From: Streptomyces sp. NP160
GTDB taxonomy: Bacteria > Actinomycetota > Actinomycetes > Actinomycetales > Quadrisphaeraceae
Direction: 5' to 3'
Length of the DNA stretch: 64,000 bases
NCBI RefSeq assembly: GCF_006335115.1
Contig: NZ_VDMJ01000029.1
Location: forward strand, 32,882-96,881
This document shows, piece after piece, positions 1-8,900 of the stretch; position 1 is the stretch's first letter, and every line of letters starts with the position of its first letter. The translations under genes and the position numbers were made by a program. The notes beneath the pieces were generated by a model that saw nothing but the letters and a program-made list of their open reading frames with translations, made no database searches and was not told where the DNA came from.

Positions 1-218
1 CGCAGCCCGTGCGTGGCGGCGGCGCTCACGAGCGAGGCCGCGGCGAACACGAGGACGCTCACCACGGTGGCGGTGGTGAGCACCCCACCGGACAGCAGCG
101 GGTGGGCGACCTGGACGACGACGGCGACGGCCGCGAGCACCAGCGCCGCGCGCTGCGCGCCCGTGCCCTGCAGCGGCCGGCGCGCCTCGACCGCGGTGCG
201 GGAGGGGGCGGCGCTCAC
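1..218 (-). CDS. Carotenoid biosynthesis membrane protein, N-terminal part (partial)
   Basis: Only the first 72 codons are in the window; the gene runs off the left edge. The GTG start at 218 overlaps the stop of the CrtA-like gene by 4 nt (GTGA), so the two are probably translationally coupled. The protein starts with a short basic stretch followed by two hydrophobic segments (about residues 22-40 and 46-65). Actinobacterial COG2324 (CruF-like) carotenoid hydratase or biosynthesis proteins begin this way and often sit next to carotenoid oxygenases. The assignment rests on the neighbour and the N-terminal pattern, so it is tentative; any small polytopic membrane protein could look similar. 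Confidence 0.4.
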   Translation of the reverse strand, partial: MSAAPSRTAVEARRPLQGTGAQRAALVLAAVAVVVQVAHPLLSGGVLTTATVVSVLVFAAASLVSAAATHGL

Positions 219-928
219 GGGGCCACCCCGCGGTGCGTGCCCTCCAGCGACCGGACGGCGAAGCGGGCGAACAGCTCCTCGGCGTACCAGCGCTCGCGCC
301 CGGTGCGCTCCACCACGTCGCGGTGGGCGGCGCGGCCGTGGGCGAAGTCGCGCAGAGAGGAGGCGTCCTCCCACAGGCTGAAGGTGCCCTGCAGCCCGAC
401 CGGCGCCTCGCCGACACCCACCGCCAGGCGCAGCCCCGGCACGGCGTGCAGGTCCGCGGAGACCGGCGGGACGGCGCCCCAGAACGCCCGGCCCCTGCCG
501 AAGCGGATCCGGGCCCGGGTGATGCTCGCGATCCCGCCGCTCCCGGCGGCCGCGGCGCGGGAGGGCACCGGGGCGCCGAAGGGCTCCCGCCCCGACCAGC
601 GGCCGCGGCTGGCCACGGGGACCATCTCCACCCGCAGCCGCTCGGCGGCCAGGCGGTCCCAGGCCCGCACCGCGGGAGAGCGCTCGAAGGCGGTCGCGCC
701 GGCGTCGTCGGCCCAGGTGGTGAGCACGGCCCAGTGGTGCGGGTCGGCGTCGCGCGGGGTGAAGGTCCGCCCGTCACCGGTGCCGAGGAGCTTCCAGAAG
801 GCCGCGCCGCTGGTGCGCAGGTGGCGCCGGTCCAGCGCCATGCGGGCGACGGCGGCGGGCACCGCGGTGGTGGGGACCCGCCACAGGTGGAGGACCGCGC
901 AGGCCGGGACGGCGCGCTGGGGGTCCAC
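215..928 (-). CDS. Spheroidene monooxygenase-like (CrtA-like) protein
   Basis: A 237-residue soluble protein resembling the CrtA-like family of carotenoid monooxygenases. It starts with a hydrophobic strand (CAVLHLWRVP), has a central WAVLTTWADDAGATAF segment and the family-typical SRGRWSGREPF stretch, and ends with FSLWEDASSLRDFAHG...HRDVVERT...WYAEELFARF. CrtA-type enzymes oxidise acyclic carotenoids, and the downstream coupled membrane gene fits a pigment role. I chose the GTG at 928, not the longer ATG at 991, because TACGGT lies exactly 6 nt upstream, the layout of a leaderless actinobacterial start. No clear -35 hexamer is visible. Substrate and product cannot be inferred from sequence. 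Confidence 0.65.
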   Translation of the reverse strand: MDPQRAVPACAVLHLWRVPTTAVPAAVARMALDRRHLRTSGAAFWKLLGTGDGRTFTPRDADPHHWAVLTTWADDAGATAFERSPAVRAWDRLAAERLRVEMVPVASRGRWSGREPFGAPVPSRAAAAGSGGIASITRARIRFGRGRAFWGAVPPVSADLHAVPGLRLAVGVGEAPVGLQGTFSLWEDASSLRDFAHGRAAHRDVVERTGRERWYAEELFARFAVRSLEGTHRGVAP

Positions 929-934
929 GGCAGC

Positions 935-940
935 ACCGTA
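935..940 (-). promoter_or_regulatory. -10 element of a leaderless CrtA-like gene
   Basis: On the minus strand TACGGT is followed by 6 nt and then the GTG start at 928. The spacing puts transcription initiation at or within 1-2 nt of the start codon. No convincing -35 is seen. Confidence 0.5.
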
Positions 941-1194
941 GCCGCGCGCGCTGACCGCGGGCCTCCCGAGCGGCGCGCACCGGCTGTCCACCGAGCGCTC
1001 GCCGGGACGTCACCGCAGGTGAGAGCGGGATGTCAGACCCCGCGGGCACTGTTGTCGCCATGGACAGCGGGTTGACGCGGAGCGAGATCAGCGCTTCACT
1101 GCTGCTGTCGAACTGGTGTTCGATGTCGGCGGGCGCGGCCTCCGGGGAGGGGAAGCCCCGGGGCCGCGCCGCCAGTGCCTCAGGAGGAGGAGCT

Positions 1195-1569
1195 GTGAGC
1201 CGGTCGTTCGACGAGGTCGTGCACGTCCAGGTGGCCGAGAGCGGCTCGGGGGAGCCGTCGGCCTTCGTCTGGCGCGGTCGCCTCTTCGTGGTGCGCGAGG
1301 TGCTGGCCGGCTGGAGCGCGCGCCTGCCGTGGTGGCAGGGCGTCGCCGCCAGGGCGCTGCGCGGGGAGCCGGTCGAGGTGAGCGGCAGCAGCGCCCTCGC
1401 CCGCGAGCCGGGCGTCCGGTCCGCCGGGCCCGCCGCCGACGAGCAGGTGTGGCGCGTGGTCGCCAGCGCCGGCTTCGGCGTGGAGCCGGGCACCTTCGAG
1501 CTGGCCAGCGAGCCCGCCGGGGCCGCCGGCGGCGCGCCGCGCTGGCGCCTCGTCCGGGTGGTGGACTGA
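1195..1569 (+). CDS. DUF6504 family protein
   Basis: A 124-residue protein that begins VSRSFDEVVHVQVAES and contains a compact beta-rich domain (PSAFVWRGRLFVVREVLAGW; a variable acidic linker; EQVWRVVASAGFG; FELA; WRLVRVVD at the end). This matches DUF6504, an actinobacterial family of unknown function that often lies near damage-tolerance DNA polymerases, as here. The start is fixed by the strong AGGAGGAGG ribosome-binding site at 1182-1190, 4 nt before GTG; the open frame extends further upstream but without a ribosome site. One base separates it from the next gene, so the two form an operon. Confidence 0.75.
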   Translation: MSRSFDEVVHVQVAESGSGEPSAFVWRGRLFVVREVLAGWSARLPWWQGVAARALRGEPVEVSGSSALAREPGVRSAGPAADEQVWRVVASAGFGVEPGTFELASEPAGAAGGAPRWRLVRVVD

Positions 1570-1570
1570 C

Positions 1571-2062
1571 GTGGCCGCCGTCCGGCCCCGTCGCGCCGGC
1601 CCGGCCGGCCGCACCACCACGCGCACCGGTGACGGGGCGGTCCCGGTGGCGCGCCCGCCCGCACCCGCAGGCGCCGTCCGGCTGCTGGAGCGCGCCGCCA
1701 CGGAGCTGTCGCTGGCGGCCGCCTCGACCGACCCCGCCGAGCGGTTCGTCACCGCCCACCTGGCCGCCCTGCGCGCCGGCGCCGCGGTGGTCGCGGCCCG
1801 CCAGCTCGTGGGCGGGCGCCGCCGCGGGCCCGTCAACGTGTGGGAGTCGCTGCTCGCGCTGGCCCCCGAGCTGGAGGACTGGGCCCGCTTCTTCGGTGCA
1901 GCGGCCGACCGCCGCGCCGCCGTCGACAGCGGCCGGGGGCCCGCCGTGGAGGCCGCCGAGGCCGACGCGCACCTGGCGCGGGCCGAGGCGTTCACCGGAC
2001 GGGTCTCGGCGCTGCTCGACGTGAGCGTCTGGATCGGGGGGCTCCCGCTCGCGGCCTCCTGA
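1571..2062 (+). CDS. SAV_6107-type HEPN domain protein
   Basis: A 163-residue, almost entirely helical protein. After a basic, proline-rich N-terminus it carries LLERAATELSLAAASTDPAERFVTAHLAALRAGAAVVAAR, then NVWESLLALAPELEDWARFF and a C-terminal helix with EADAHLARAEAFTGRVSALL. These are features of the SAV_6107 HEPN-like family of actinobacteria, whose function is unknown. HEPN proteins often act as RNases or nucleotide-binding partners, but I see no clear RxxxxH RNase motif, so no nuclease activity is claimed. It starts 1 nt after the DUF6504 stop, in the same operon. Confidence 0.7.
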   Translation: MAAVRPRRAGPAGRTTTRTGDGAVPVARPPAPAGAVRLLERAATELSLAAASTDPAERFVTAHLAALRAGAAVVAARQLVGGRRRGPVNVWESLLALAPELEDWARFFGAAADRRAAVDSGRGPAVEAAEADAHLARAEAFTGRVSALLDVSVWIGGLPLAAS

Positions 2063-2157
2063 GGCGGACCGGCCGGGCCGTGGCGGAAACCCCGATGACT
2101 CCGGGGCCTCCCGGCGGTCAGGGTGGTGACGACGGAGCCCGAGGAGCAGGAGACACC

Positions 2158-3735
2158 GTGACCACCGCAGACCCGACCCCCGAGGCAGACCGGGCGCAGC
2201 CGCGCCTGGACCTGCGGCACGGCACGCAGCGGGTGTTCGCCCACCTGCTCGCCAGCAACGCCGTCGTCTCGGTCATCAACTACACGGTGTGGTTCGCCAT
2301 CACCTTCTGGGTCTTCCTGGAGACGCGGTCCGTCTTCGCCACCGGGATGGTCGCGGGCATCTTCGTGGTCGCCACCGCGGCCACGGGCATCTGGTTCGGC
2401 AGCCTCGTCGACAACCACCGCAAGCGCGCGGTCATGCAGGGCTCGGCCGTGGCCTCGGCGGTGGTCTACGCCGCCTCCCTGGCGCTGTACCTGCTGACGC
2501 CGCCGGAGGTGTTCCGCGACGTCACCTCCTGGCAGCTGTGGGCGTTCATCGTGGTGCTCATGCTCGGCGTCATCGCCGGGAACCCGCGGGCGATCGCGCT
2601 GCCCACCCTCGTCACGCTGTTGGTCCCGGAGGACCGGCGCGACCGCGCCAACGGCCTCGTGGGCACGGTGACGGGCACCTCGATGCTCGTCACCTCCGTC
2701 ATCAGCGGCGTGCTCGTCGCCTCCGGCGGGATGCTCCACGTGCTGCTGCTGGCCCTCGTGGTGCTCGCCGCCTCCGTGGTACACCTGGCGCGGGTCCACG
2801 TGCCCGAGCCGGAGCCCGGGACGGCGCCCGCCGCCGGCGGTGCCGCGGCCGCCGGCGCGACCGAGGGCGGCGTCGCGCAGGCGGGTGCCGACCACGGCGG
2901 GAGCGGCGCTGGCGGGGTGGACCTGCGGGGCACCTGGCGGCTGGTGCGCGGCGTGCCCGGGCTCGTGCCGCTCATCGCCTTCAGCTGCTTCAACAACTTC
3001 ATCGGCGGCGGCTTCATGGCCCTCATGGACGCCTACGGCCTGTCGCTGGTCTCGGTGCAGGTGTGGGGCCTGCTGTGGGGCGGGCTCAGCGCGCTGATGA
3101 TCGTCGGAGGCCTGCTCGTGGCGCGCCTCGGCCTGGGCAGCCGGCCCGTGAGGCTGCTGCTGCTCGTCAACGCGGCCTCCTGGACGGCCACGATGCTCTT
3201 CCCGCTGACCTCGTCGGTGGTCAGCCTGACCGCCGCGATGGCGGTGTTCATGCTGCTCATGCCGTTCGCCGAGGCGGCGGAGCAGACCGTGCTGCAGCGC
3301 GTGGTGCCCTACGAGCGCCAGGGGCGCGTCTTCGGCTTCGCGCAGAGCGTGGAGCAGTCCGCGGCACCGCTGACCGCCTTCCTCATGGGGCCGCTGACGC
3401 AGTTCGTCGTCGTCCCCCTCATGAGCGGTGACGGCGCTGGTGCCCGGGCCATCGGCGGCTGGTTCGGCACCGGTCAGGCCCGTGCCATCGCGCTGGTCTT
3501 CGTCATCACCGGGCTGGTGGGGCTCGTGGTCACGCTCCTGGCGCTGGCCAGCCCGCAGTACCGCCGGCTGTCCGCCTCGTACGCAGCTGCGCAGGCCGCG
3601 CCCGCACCGGCGGGTGGCCCGGCCGCCGGCCCGGTCGAGGTGGGTGTCGGCACCGCGGCGGGCCTGCCCGCGGACGTCGTCGTCGAGGTCCCCGTCGGGC
3701 TCTCTGCCGACGCTCCCACCCGGTCCCGCTCATGA
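2158..3735 (+). CDS. MFS transporter (DHA3/UMF-like)
   Basis: A 525-residue integral membrane protein with about 12 hydrophobic segments. Examples are VISVINYTVWFAITFWVFL-type helix 1, an FGSLVDNHRKRAVMQG loop matching the MFS motif A position between helices 2 and 3, and NPRAIALPTLVTLLVPEDRRDRANGLVGT in the helix 4-5 region. A long Ala/Gly-rich central loop (about residues 220-260) joins the two halves, and the C-terminus is Ala/Pro-rich and soluble. The GTG at 2158 follows a GAGGAGCAGG ribosome site. The drug or substrate is unknown. Its stop overlaps the next start by 4 nt (ATGA). Confidence 0.8.
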   Translation: MTTADPTPEADRAQPRLDLRHGTQRVFAHLLASNAVVSVINYTVWFAITFWVFLETRSVFATGMVAGIFVVATAATGIWFGSLVDNHRKRAVMQGSAVASAVVYAASLALYLLTPPEVFRDVTSWQLWAFIVVLMLGVIAGNPRAIALPTLVTLLVPEDRRDRANGLVGTVTGTSMLVTSVISGVLVASGGMLHVLLLALVVLAASVVHLARVHVPEPEPGTAPAAGGAAAAGATEGGVAQAGADHGGSGAGGVDLRGTWRLVRGVPGLVPLIAFSCFNNFIGGGFMALMDAYGLSLVSVQVWGLLWGGLSALMIVGGLLVARLGLGSRPVRLLLLVNAASWTATMLFPLTSSVVSLTAAMAVFMLLMPFAEAAEQTVLQRVVPYERQGRVFGFAQSVEQSAAPLTAFLMGPLTQFVVVPLMSGDGAGARAIGGWFGTGQARAIALVFVITGLVGLVVTLLALASPQYRRLSASYAAAQAAPAPAGGPAAGPVEVGVGTAAGLPADVVVEVPVGLSADAPTRSRS

Positions 3736-4034
3736 CCGGGCCCGGTGGCCCGGACGTGGAGCTCAACGGTGTCGCGGTGAACGCGACAGTGCCGGAGGGC
3801 CTGCGCTGGACCGCCGTCCGCCGGGGTGAGGAGTTCGTGCTCACCTCGCTCACCGTGCGGCTGCTGCCCGACGGCCACCTCGCGGTCAAGGCCTACGGCC
3901 GCCCGGTCGCCGGCGGCCGTGGCGGGTACGTGTCCTTCCCCGTCCCGGCCGACCGGCCCGAGCTGGCGGAGCTCGTGAGCGCTGCGGCTGACCGCGCCGC
4001 CGCCCTCTGGGGCGCCCACCGCGGTCTGGCCTGA
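3732..4034 (+). CDS. Hypothetical 100-residue protein
   Basis: A small soluble protein coupled to the upstream MFS gene by an ATGA overlap. It has a beta-rich centre (WTAVRRGEEFVLTSLTVRLLPDGHLAVKAYG) and an Ala-rich C-terminal helix (PELAELVSAAADRAAALWGAH). No recognised family. Coding bias matches the neighbours and the overlap supports its reality. It may assist the transporter, but this is inference only. Confidence 0.6.
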   Translation: MTGPGGPDVELNGVAVNATVPEGLRWTAVRRGEEFVLTSLTVRLLPDGHLAVKAYGRPVAGGRGGYVSFPVPADRPELAELVSAAADRAAALWGAHRGLA

Positions 4035-4108
4035 GCGCCGTCGCGTCGCGGCACCCGCGTCCGCGCGCCCTGCCCCTCGGCGAGCCGCACGGCGAGCCTC
4101 GCCGCGGA

Positions 4109-4169
4109 TGACCGCGGTCAGGTGCGGAGCCGTCGGCCCAGGAGCGTCGCGCCGCAGGTGACCGCGGTC
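4109..4169. repeat. Inverted TGACCGCGGTCA-type element, convergent gap
   Basis: GACCGCGGTCAGGTGCGG (4110-4127) and CCGCAGGTGACCGCGGTC (4152-4169) form an imperfect inverted repeat around a 24-nt loop, in the gap between two convergent genes. The same core occurs at 49646-49671. It may be a bidirectional terminator or a dispersed repeat. A second perfect dyad, CTCGGGGCGCCCCGAG, lies just downstream. Nothing coding was seen in 4035-4259. Confidence 0.6.
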
Positions 4170-4259
4170 GCTCGCGGGTCAGGTGCTCGCACCCCTCGGG
4201 GCGCCCCGAGCGGCTGCGCCCCAGGGCGTCGGGGCGTCTCGCGTCAGCCGGTCGGGGCC

Positions 4260-5756
4260 TCAGCCGGTGGCGCGGGGCCGCGTGCTCACCGCGGACAGCG
4301 GCATGGTGACGTCCTCGAGGGACTTGCCCTCGGCGTCCACCGCGAGGAACGCCGCCACGACACCGCCGATGACCATCACCGCCGCGCCGATGAGGTACCC
4401 GATGAACAGCCGGGTGACCGACGGGTCGTCGAGGCTGCCGATGAGCGCGCTGTAGAGCAGGGGAGCGCCCGCCCCGCAGAGCTGGGCGATGGCGAAGAAG
4501 ATGGCGATCGCCTGGGCGCGCACCTCCATGGGGAACAGCTCGCTCGCGGTGAGGTAGCCCGAGCTCGCACCCGCCGAGGCGAAGAAGAAGATGACGGCCC
4601 AGGCGATGGTCTGGGTGACCGCGTTGAGCACACCCGCGTTGAAGAGCACGGCGGTGATGGCCAGCAGGACGCCCGAGAGCAGGTACGTCCCGGCGATCAT
4701 CTTCTTGCGGCCCCAGGTGTCGAAGAGGTGCCCGAGGGCGAGCGGACCGATGAAGTTCCCCAGCGCGAAGCCGATCAGGTACAGCGGCGTGTTGCTGGCC
4801 GCGACGCCGTAGTACGCCGTGAGGACCGTCGTGTACGTGAAGAAGATGGCGTTGTAGAGGAACGACTGCGTGATCATCAGCGTGGCGGCGAGCGTGGCGC
4901 GCTGGGGGTAGGTCTTGAAGAGGACCTTCGCCAGGGTGACGTAGCCCTGCGCCGGGGCGGGGCGGACCTCGATGGCCTTGGAGCCGTCCACCGGCGCCAG
5001 CTGCTGGCCGCTGTCCTCGACCTGCCGCTCGATGGCGGCGATGTTGTCCTCGGCCTCCTGCTCGCGGCCGTGCATGAGCAGCCAGCGCGGGCTCTCGGGC
5101 AGGTGGCGGCGCAGGAAGAGGATGGCGATGCCGAGCACCGGGCCGATGAGGAAGGCCACGCGCCAGCTCCAGCTCACCGGCATGGTGTCGAGCAGGAGGT
5201 AGGTGCCGAGCGTGGCGATGATCGAGCCGGCCCAGTAGGTGCCGTTGACGCCGATGTCCACCCGGCCCCGGTAGGGCGCCGGCATCATCTCGTCGATGGC
5301 CGAGTTGATGGCCGCGTACTCCCCGCCGATGCCGGCCCCGGCGATGAACCGGGTCAGGTAGAGGAAGACGAGCCCGGAGGTCTCCCCGTTCCACGTCAGG
5401 GCCGTCAGCGCGTTGCCGCCGAGGTAGACGGCGAGGGTGAGCATGAACAGCTTCTGGCGCCCGAGGGCGTCGGAGATGCGCCCGAAGACCAGCGCGCCCA
5501 CCACCTCGCCGACGAGGTAGACGGTGGCGATGAGGCCGGTCTCGGTGACCGACATCCCGAGGGCGGCCTTGTCCTGGAGGATCGGGTTGAGCGACCCGGC
5601 GACGGTGATCTCGAGCCCGTCGAGGATCCAGGCGGTCCCCAGCGCCATGATCATCCGGGTATGGAAGGGGGCCCATCGCAGGCGGTCGATGCGTGCGGGG
5701 ATCAGGCTCCTGATGGAGCCCGCGGTTCCCGGTGCTGCAGGACGTGCGGTGGCCAT
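4260..5756 (-). CDS. MFS metabolite/sugar-type transporter
   Basis: A 498-residue, 12-helix major facilitator protein. Motif A lies in the loop after helix 2 (FGRISDALGRQKLF), helix 4-5 carries RFIAGAGIGGEYAAINSAIDEMMPAPYRGR, typical of sugar or aromatic-acid:H+ symporters, and the end of the first half reads LRRHLPESPRWLL (PESPRWL motif). The central soluble loop (EQEAEDNIAAIERQVEDS) is predicted helical. The ATG at 5756 is preceded by a GGAGGAG ribosome site. It is transcribed divergently from dnaE2; a dyad in its promoter suggests a dedicated but unknown repressor. Substrate unknown. Confidence 0.8.
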   Translation of the reverse strand: MATARPAAPGTAGSIRSLIPARIDRLRWAPFHTRMIMALGTAWILDGLEITVAGSLNPILQDKAALGMSVTETGLIATVYLVGEVVGALVFGRISDALGRQKLFMLTLAVYLGGNALTALTWNGETSGLVFLYLTRFIAGAGIGGEYAAINSAIDEMMPAPYRGRVDIGVNGTYWAGSIIATLGTYLLLDTMPVSWSWRVAFLIGPVLGIAILFLRRHLPESPRWLLMHGREQEAEDNIAAIERQVEDSGQQLAPVDGSKAIEVRPAPAQGYVTLAKVLFKTYPQRATLAATLMITQSFLYNAIFFTYTTVLTAYYGVAASNTPLYLIGFALGNFIGPLALGHLFDTWGRKKMIAGTYLLSGVLLAITAVLFNAGVLNAVTQTIAWAVIFFFASAGASSGYLTASELFPMEVRAQAIAIFFAIAQLCGAGAPLLYSALIGSLDDPSVTRLFIGYLIGAAVMVIGGVVAAFLAVDAEGKSLEDVTMPLSAVSTRPRATG

Positions 5757-5795
5757 CGCTCTCCTCCTCCGTGCCGCGTCCTCGACGGCGGCGCG

Positions 5796-5825
5796 ACGCT
5801 ACGCCTGGTTGTCGTCGGCAACCAG
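5796..5825 (-). promoter_or_regulatory. Promoter and candidate operator of the MFS gene
   Basis: On the minus strand TGGTTG (5819-5824) and TAGCGT (5796-5801) are separated by 17 bp, a good -35/-10 pair. A perfect 7-bp inverted repeat, CTGGTTG / CAACCAG with a 7-nt centre (5805-5825), covers the -35 and most of the spacer, where a repressor would block RNA polymerase. Confidence 0.5.
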
Positions 5826-5901
5826 TCGAGGGCGTCGGTGCGGGTCACCCGGGTGGAGCAGTCGTCGCGGCGCCCCCCTGCGGCTGGCGCCGGAGGCCGT
5901 G

Positions 5902-5931
5902 TAGTGTCCGTGGAGTCGAACAGGAGTTCGA
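5902..5931 (+). promoter_or_regulatory. dnaE2 promoter with perfect SOS (LexA) box
   Basis: TCGAACAGGAGTTCGA at 5916-5931 is a perfect palindromic match to the actinobacterial LexA box TCGAAC-N4-GTTCGA. A -10-like TAGTGT lies at 5902-5907, so LexA would sit on the transcription start. It is placed 68 nt before the dnaE2 start and is the only full SOS box I found in the window. Confidence 0.85.
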
Positions 5932-5998
5932 CCAGGCCGACCTTCCCCGGCCTGCTGCCCCGCGGAGCACACCGCGGGCCGGCCCGGGGAGGAGCGAG

Positions 5999-8900
5999 GT
6001 GCCGCCGTCACAGCAGCCCTTCACGCACCTGCACGTCGCCTCCGGCTGGAGCCTCCAGCACGGCACCGACACCCCGGCCGCGCTCGTCGAGCGCGCCGCC
6101 GCTGACGGCCAGCGGGCCCTCGCCCTCACCGACCGCGACGGGCTGCGGGGCGCCGTCAAGCACGCCGTCGCCTGCGCGCAGGAGGGCGTCGTCCCCCTGC
6201 TGGGGATGGACCTCGCCGTCGAGCCCAGCGGCCTGCTCGAGCAGGGACGGGACCAGCAGGGCAGGACGCCCGTGCGCGGCGGAGCCGCCGTGGACGCGCG
6301 GCTGCCGCGCGTCGTCGTCCTCGCCCACGGCTCCAGCGCCTCCCTCACCGCGGCAGCGGGCTGGACGCCCGACCCGGGCGACCCGCCGCTGCCGACCGGT
6401 GCCGGCTGGGCCCGCCTGTGCCGGCTGTCGACCGCCGCGCACACCCGCGGCGAGGCGCCCGGCTCGCTGAGCGCCGTCGGCGGACGGCGCGGCACCCCGG
6501 TGACCACGCTGGCCGAGATCGCCGAGCACGCCGTCGACCCGGCCTCCGGGGCCCCCGCGCTCACCGTGCTGCTCGGCCCGGACAGCGAGGTGGGCCGCGC
6601 CCTGCTGGCCCGCCGCCCCGACCTCGCCCGCGCGCTGCTGGCCCGCTGGTACTCCGCCCTGCCGCTGGGCTGCCTGGCGGTGGAGGTGGTCTGCCACCTC
6701 GGCGCCGAGGGCACCCCCGCCAGCCTCGGGCACGCCGCGCGCACCCTGGCCCTGGCCCGGGAGGCCGGCGTGCCCGCCGTCCTCACCAACGCCGTGCGCC
6801 ACGCCGGCCCGGAGGGCGCCGCCACCGCCGACGTGCTCGACGCCGCCCGCCGCCTGGTGCCGCTGGCCAGCCGCCACCTCGACCGGGCCACCGGTCACGG
6901 CTGGCTCAAGCCGGCCGCGGCCATGCGGGACCTCGCCGAGCGGATCGCCACCGCCGCCGGCGCGACCCGCGCCCGCGAGGCCGGCGGCGCCGCGCAGCTG
7001 CTGGCCGACACCGAGCGCCTCGCCGCCCGCTGCCACCTCGACCCCCGCGCCGACCTCGGCATCGGCGGGGTCCACCTGCCCGAGCCGTGGCTGGTGGCCG
7101 GACCGTCCGTGCGCACCGTGGAGGACGCCGGCGCCGTGCTGCGCGCCCGCTGCGAGGCCGCCGTCCACACCCGCTACCCGGGCGCCTCGCTGGCGCACCT
7201 GCAGCGCGTGCGGACGCGGATGGACGAGGAGCTGGGCGTCATCGGCGCGCTCGGCTTCCCCACCTACTTCCTCACCGTGGCCGAGGTCTGCGACCTCACC
7301 CGGCGCCTGGGCGTGCGCGTGGCCGCCCGCGGCTCCGGCGCCGGCAGCCTGGTCAACCACCTGCTCGGCATCTCCGGGGTCGACCCCATCGCCCACGGCC
7401 TGCTCATGGAGCGGTTCCTCACCACCGCCCGGGCGGAGCTGCCCGACATCGACGTCGACGTCGAGTCCGCCCGCCGCACCGAGGTCTACGACGCCGTGCT
7501 GGCCCGCTTCGGGGGAGACCGCGTGGCCGCCGTCTCCATGACCGACACCTACCGGGTGCGCCACGCCGTCCGCGACGTCGGCGCCGCCCTCGGCATGCCG
7601 CCCGGAGAGGTCGACGCCATCGCCAAGGCCTTCCCGCACCTGCGCGCCCGCGACGTCCGCCACGCCCTGCGCGACCTGCCCGAGCTGCGCGCCTCGGGCC
7701 TGGCCGACCCACGCCTCGACCTGCTCTACGACCTCGTGGAGAGCCTCGACGGGCTGCCCCGCCACACCGCGCTGCACCCGTGCGGGGTGCTGCTCTCCGA
7801 CGCCGGCCTGCTTGACCGGACCCCGGTGCAGCCGTCCGCCACCAGCTTCCCCATGAGCTCCTTCGACAAGGACGACGTCGAGGTCATGGGCCTGCTCAAG
7901 CTCGACGTGCTGGGCATCCGGATGCAGTCGGCGTTCGCGCACGCCACCCGCGAGGTGGAGCGGACCACCGGTGAGCGCATCGACCTGGACGCGCTGCCCC
8001 TGGACGACGAGGACGCCTTCCGGCTGGTCCGCTCCGCCCGCACCCTGGGGTGCTTCCAGATCGAGTCGCCCGGACAGCGCGAGCTGGTGGGCAAGTTCGC
8101 CCCGCAGGACTTCGCCGACCTCGTCATCGACATCTCCCTGTTCCGCCCCGGGCCGGTGAAGTCCGACATGGTCACGCCGTTCCTCATGGCCCGGCAGGGC
8201 TGGCGCGCGCCCGACCACCTGCACCCCCGCCTGCGGACGGCGCTGGAGCAGACCTGCGGGGTGGTGGTCTTCCACGAGCAGGTGCTCGAGATCGTCGCCG
8301 AGACCGCCGGGGTGAGCCTCACCCAGGCCGACGAGGTCCGCCGGGCGCTGGGCACCCGCGACGGGCAGGCCGAGGTCGAGACCTGGTGGCGGCCCCGCGC
8401 GCTCGCGGCGGGGTTCACGCCCGAGCAGGTGCAGCGGATCTGGGAGGTGCTGGCGGCCTTCGCCTCGTTCGGCTTCTGCAAGGCCCACGCAGCGGCGTTC
8501 GCGCTGCCCACCTACCAGTCGGCGTGGTTCAAGGCCCACTGGCCTGCGCACTTCCTGGCCGGCGTGCTCACCCACGACCCGGGCATGTACCCCAAGCGCC
8601 TCATCCTCGACGACGCCCGCACGATGGGGATCGCGGTGCTCCCGCTCGACGTCAACGCCTCCACCGGCGAGTACCGGGTGGAGCCGGTGGCCCCCTGGGA
8701 CCAGCCGCCGCCCGCGGTGCTGCAGCAGTTCCCCGCCGGACCGGGGAAGGACGACGACGAGCGCCCGCGGCCGGCGCCCGCCCAGCCCCCGCGCTGGGGC
8801 GAGCGGGAGGCCTCGGAGCGGTACGGCCCGTTCGCCAGCCGCTACCGCCTGGACGCCGCCGTGCCCGACGGGCGCGACTGGGGCATCCGGCTGTCGCTGG

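Noticed and set aside
5732..5998. N-terminal extension of DnaE2
   Set aside because: It would run through the promoter and SOS box; the PHP domain begins right after GTG 5999, which has a ribosome site.
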